Origin: Chamaecrista fasciculata
Taxonomy: Eukaryota; Streptophyta; Magnoliopsida; Fabales; Fabaceae
Assembly (NCBI GenBank): GCA_003254925.1
Contig: QANZ01012447.1
Span: 198,725-262,724, forward strand
Direction of reading: 5' to 3'
Length of the DNA stretch: 64,000 nucleotides
The notes beneath the pieces are model-generated. The model was not told the DNA's origin and made no database searches. It was given only the letters and a program-made list of their open reading frames with translations. Positions 59,966-64,000 of this stretch are shown one piece after another; within the stretch, counting starts at the first letter, position 1; each line of letters opens with the position of its first letter. The position numbers and the translations under genes were made by a program.

Positions 59966-60176
59966 GAGTTGAAGAAGTTTCGATCAAGGAAGGAAGTGAT
60001 GAAGAAGAAGAAGCTTTGGGTCTATGACGATGAAAACAATGCTGTGTTGTATGAAGCCGAGGCGGCTGTGAGCTCAGTGTAGTTGGAGACACTCTTTGAA
60101 AGTATCGAACCCGAAAATGCTGTGTTCAAATGCACGTGCTTGTCAGGTGAAGTAGTTTCTGTTTATATTATTTTTT

Positions 60177-60720
60177 GGTCAAATGGTCATTTTGGTTCTA
60201 AATGTATGTTCTAATGTTCAATTTGGTCTATTATCTTTTAAAATGTTCAAATTGGTCCTAAATGTTAGCAAAATATTTCATTTTGGTCCTAAACATTGGT
60301 AGAATGTTTCATTTTGGTCCCAAACTATTGAATTTTGTCATATTTCTCTTGTCTCTTATTTCAAGTTCAAAGGACTTGTTAAGAGGAATTCGTAGTACTG
60401 AATTCCTCGTACTTGAATTTGAAACGAAAGAGATATGATCAATTTTACTTGTTTGACCATGAACCGAGCAGTCTACTTTTAGGATCGATTTGACTCAATT
60501 GCTGACGGCCCCAACTGGATAGAAAAATTTAAAGTACTCTTTTGGAACAATTCGTAGCTTTAAATTCATCACGTTTGAACTTTAAACAAGCCATATTTCA
60601 TAGTTTGAGACCAAAATGAAACATTTTACCAACATTTAGGACCAATTTGAATATTTTGAAACATAATGGACCAAACAAAACACTAAAGCATACATTTAGG
60701 ACCAAAATGACCCTTTAACC
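60177..60720. mobile_element. Foldback MITE, family A, upstream of ENR
   Basis: Ends GGTCAAATGGTCATTTTGG and CAAAATGACCCTTTAACC, arms about 190 bp, same family as 8448 and 9261. TTGGTCC iterons are spaced 31, 29, 31 and 31 bp. The flanks are T-rich (TTATTTTTT / CTTTTTTTT), so the target duplication is ambiguous. It begins about 215 bp upstream of the ENR TATA box. Confidence 0.85.
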
Positions 60721-60809
60721 CTTTTTTTTATCCCTTTTTAGAAGGTTTAGTTGATTTATAGTTTATACTATTTTTTTATTTTAAATTGATACTTTATACT
60801 TTTATTTTA

Positions 60810-61239
60810 GGGTAAATTACACTTTGGTACCCTGTGGTTTGACCCTATTTCACTTTGGTACCCTGTGGTTTGAAACTTGACACTTTGGTACCCTGTGGTA
60901 TTCTCCATTAACAGTTTGGTACCCTTTGGAGCTATTTTGTAATTTTAACCATAATAAATTTTACAAAAATTACATATTGACCCCAAAAAAATTTTAAATT
61001 TTTCATTTTAGTCCCTATATAATATGTATCCAGGGACCTATTTGTAATTTTTTGAAAATTTTTTGGGGTCAATATGTAATTTTTGCAAAATTTGTTATGG
61101 TTAAAATTACAAAATAGCTCCAAAGGGTACCAAAGTGTTAATGGAGAATACCACAGGGTACCAAAGTGTCAAGTTTCAAACCACAGGGTACCAAAGTGAA
61201 ATAGGGTCAAACCACAGGGTACCAAAGTGTAATTTACCC
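60810..61239. mobile_element. Foldback MITE, family B, perfect 9-bp TSD
   Basis: Ends GGGTAAATTACACTTTGG and CCAAAGTGTAATTTACCC, with near-perfect arms of about 150 bp and an inner hairpin. The target duplication TTTATTTTA is identical at 60801-60809 and 61240-61248. Each arm has four GGTACC iterons spaced 31, 30 and 31 bp. It has no coding capacity. Confidence 0.93.
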
Positions 61240-61490
61240 TTTATTTTATTTATAATCAAAATAGTATTGTCAAATAATAGTAAAATTGTTTGGCAAAAAA
61301 AAAAGGATAATTGTAAAATTTTATCTCTTAATTATTAATGTATTAAAAGAAATGACAATTATTTATAATAAATTCGACTTAGGAATCTTAAATGATCGGA
61401 TCGTAAAAAACTCATAATGATAATCACATTTATATGCCTCCTATTACAAAGAAAGCAAGAAACATAAAATAAACTCAAACATTATGATTA

Positions 61491-62703
61491 GGCCAAAGTC
61501 CTATTTTGGTCCCTTAGTTATGCTCAGTGTTCCAAATTGGTCTCTCAATTATTTTTGGTTCCATATTGGTCCCCCAGTTACTTGACAAAGTTGGTCCCTC
61601 TAACAGTTTCCATCAATTTTTCTGTTAAAAAAAAAGACAAAATTGATTTTTAACTCCTAAAAGTTTAAATTTTTTGCATCAAGGACCTTTTTATGTATAA
61701 TAGAACTAAAATGTAAAAAAGAAAAATAACTTGGGAGTTTTAGTTTGTTTCACTCAAAAATCTCTCTCTCTCTCCGATGTCGATTCTTCTTTCCAATGTC
61801 TGTCTTCGGTCTCTTTCCAATGTCTCCGAGTCTGAGCTTCTTCTCTGTTGATTCATACTAATCCCGTAATCTTCATCGTTTACCTTCTCCACTTGATGAA
61901 ATCCCTCAAGTTCTGGTTTTTCGAGATCTACTTCAGCTACACACTCTATGATTTGGCCTGTTCTCGCCTTCACTGGATCCCTTCCTCAGTACTCTTCCTT
62001 CCTCTTCTTCCTCCTCCTTCTCCCTCCCACTGCCACCGCAAGACGACGATGACCTGCAAGGAAACAAGCAGCTAAACTCAGACTCAAACGTCCTCAAAAC
62101 TTCGCAAATGGTCACCGGCAGATGAACCCATCTCTGATTTCGATGACTCAGCCCCGTCGTTGCCGCCTCTTGCTGCAGATTCTGAAGATCTGACGACGCC
62201 GACGACGACAACAACCCCTATTGCTGATGCTTCTCCGACGGCGTTCTCCGAAAACTCGCTTCCCCTCCTCCTCCTCCTCGTCTTTTCCTCGATTTGGCCG
62301 CCGCCGCCGACCTCATCTTCTTCCCCTATTTCTTCGTCTTCACTTCACTTGCCCAATACACGTCACATTCGGAGACGACGACTCTGGGTGATACCTGAGC
62401 AATTCAGCAAGAGAGAGAGAGAGAGAGATTTTTTAGTGAAATAAACTAAAACTCCCAACTTATTTTTCTTTCTTACATTTTAGTTCTATTATACATAAAA
62501 AGGTCCTTGATGCAAAAAATTTAAACTTTTAGGAGTTAAAAATCAATTTTGTCTTTTTTTAACAGAAAAATGGATGGAAACTGTTAGAGGGACCAACTTT
62601 GTCAAGTTTTGCATAACTGGGGGACCAATATGGAACGGAAAATAACTGGGGGACCAATTTGGAACACTGAACATAACTGGGGGACCAAAATAGGACTTTG
62701 GCC
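61491..62703. mobile_element. Foldback element, family C, perfect 9-bp TSD, with GC-rich cargo
   Basis: Ends GGCCAAAGTCCTATTTTGG and CCAAAATAGGACTTTGGCC head arms of about 260 bp. The 9-bp target duplication TTATGATTA is identical at 61482-61490 and 62704-62712. The centre (about 61760-62425) is GC-rich and coding-like, with frames on both strands (minus 61740-61973, plus 62160-62444), but I recognise no family. It has the Pack-MULE layout. A GA microsatellite is at about 62411-62428. Confidence 0.9.
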
Positions 62704-62712
62704 TTATGATTA

Positions 62713-63115
62713 TTCTAATGTTTCAGCACATCGGAAGAGACAAGATATAAATACTTTCAGCCATAGTCAAAGCTTTCTTTGATCACAAATAGAGAGAGTA
62801 AAAGAACACTGCAAAACCAAGAGAGTCGGTGTTAAACCAGAAGAGAGAATTTTTACGGTAGAGAGTTTTCTGGTCAAGAGTGTGGTATTCTCATATGGGA
62901 ATTAGGTTGATAACCATTATTTGACCAGGAACCCTCTTGCCTGATTTAGTTGGGATTAATTCCTTTCATCAAGGAGATATTCCCTACTCAATAATAAGAA
63001 TTGAATTCTAATGAATTACAATCAATCACCACTTAATATTTTGAATAACTGACATATATAGAAAATAATTAATACATAATATTATATAATTAAAAAGTAA
63101 TTAATTATTCCTACA
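62713..63115 (-). repeat. copia-3 3' LTR (lower border uncertain)
   Basis: In minus sense it starts TGTAGGAATAATTAATTAC, right after a purine tract (ACCAAGTGGGAGAA) that follows a copia RNase H. The family C element probably inserted within this LTR, so it may continue left of 61482. No partner LTR is in the window. Confidence 0.6.
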
Positions 63116-63747
63116 TTCTCCCACTTGGTCCGAATTCAGTCTCTTCAAAATAAAACCTTAATCAGAATACATTGTTAGGATCATGGCGGTAAGTCTTCTA
63201 AAAGCGAATATTACCTTTCATGCATCACTGAACAACACCTTCTGGATCTTAATAGTGGTGCAATTCTTTATGAATAAACCATCAATGTTTATTCAGGTTC
63301 AATCACAATGTTTGATTGTCTCACAAGAATGTATACAACTAAAAGAGACAATAAACCAAAATTTGACATAATCACTTAAAACATACCTCAACTAAATCAA
63401 CAATGATTTCAATCCAATATGAGGTACAAGATCCTTGAACTCCTTTGGATGCATCCCTTTAGTCAATGGATCCTCAAGCATCTCTTTAGTGTTTATGTGT
63501 TCTTTGACCACTTGATTAGTCTAACTCGTTCCTTCAGAGCCAAGTACTTAATGTCGATGTGTTTACTTCGACTACCACTCTTATTATTCTTGGCCAAAAA
63601 GACAGTAGCTATATTGCCATAGTATATCTTTATTGGCTTAGAGATTGAGTCAACAATCTTAAGCCTAGTGATGAAATTCTTCAGCCATATCCCTTGTGAA
63701 CTTGCCTCAAAATAGGAGACAAACTCAGCCTCCATTGTAGAGGTAGC
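63116..63747 (-). pseudogene. copia-3 RNase H and C-terminus, interrupted
   Basis: Minus frame: STMEAEFVSYFEASSQGIWL, IKIYYGNIATVFLAKNNKSG, SRSKHIDIKYLALKERV, then stops before a DPLTKGMHPKEFKDL-like end. It is typical of the copia RNase H 3' portion. The catalytic-region CDN is YGN here. The 5' part is cut by an LTR insertion at 63748. Confidence 0.85.
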
Positions 63748-64000
63748 TGTTGGAGATTGTGCCCTAGGGCCAATCATTTTATAAATATGTTTTGAACATA
63801 TTAATTAATTTATGGAGATAAATTAATGGTTATCATATTATTAGCGTGTTTACTATGATAACAATCCTTGATTAATTATATGATAATTAAAATCTAAAAC
63901 TGTCCGTGGTCGATCATTCACGTGGGAACGTAAATGAACCAAGACCAGCATGACCTCGGTGTATAGAGATACACGCACTAGATGCTGGGACGAAGTCATG
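63748..64000 (+). mobile_element. LTR of the nested-element family (truncated by window end)
   Basis: Starts TGTTGGAGATTGTGCCCTAG and follows the first 250 bp of the LTRs at 17889 and 42546. Likely target duplication GTAGC at 63743-63747; the other side is outside the window. Confidence 0.85.

Noticed and set aside
60810-61239. About 31-bp periodic repeats that could look like a CRISPR-like array
   Set aside because: Plant nuclear DNA, repeats are short motifs within transposon TIRs, and arms are inverted; no spacers or cas genes.

Overview
The window is nuclear DNA of a flowering plant, most likely a rosid eudicot. The evidence is small plant genes with many AT-rich introns, the plant forms of bHLH62, SRP9 and plastid enoyl-ACP reductase, and a dense load of Ty1/copia, LINE and foldback transposons. 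It looks like a draft scaffold: one isolated N at 5339 and an N-run at 42769-43500. No species can be named from the sequence alone.

Three host genes are supported exon by exon. (1) A bHLH62-type transcription factor on + (3-3148), eight exons visible, 5' end outside the window. (2) SRP9, the 9-kDa signal recognition particle subunit, on - (11267-13844, four coding exons, 103 aa, plus a distant 5'-UTR exon near 15219). (3) A chloroplast enoyl-ACP reductase (MOD1/FabI type) on - (54647-58881, twelve coding exons, 392 aa, one GC-AG intron, a 5'-UTR exon and a TATA box near 59960). All three reading frames close exactly across their splice sites.

Most of the rest is transposable elements in nests. 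17201-31724 is a Ty1/copia element on - with 5-bp target duplications. It is split in its RNase H domain by a second LTR element on + (17889-27449) that has 2.3-kb LTRs, an intact gag that appears to be spliced, and a ruined pol. Further LTRs of this second family lie at 42546-44222 (solo LTR, or a full element hidden by the gap) and 63748-64000 (cut by the window end, inserted in another copia RNase H). A decayed copia (46648-51545) interrupts a LINE relic (45640-46642 plus 51551-51705). Another LINE relic is at 5496-6500.

37097-45187 is a tandem array of a roughly 0.56-0.74 kb unit, with hAT-like MITEs in the first two units. 32448-34743 is a separate 1.03-kb direct duplication.

Many foldback elements are scattered through the window (8448-8932, 9261-9780, 15518-16586, 51971-53994, 60177-60720, 60810-61239, 61491-62703). 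Several have 9-bp target duplications as expected of Mutator-like elements, and two carry gene-like GC-rich cargo. The least expected signals are (a) a shared spacing rule in the inverted repeats of these foldback families, with iterons at 31, then 29-30, then about 31 bp from a GGNYAAA-like end, and (b) a series of five palindromes in the long LTR whose arms covary while the centre is constant.
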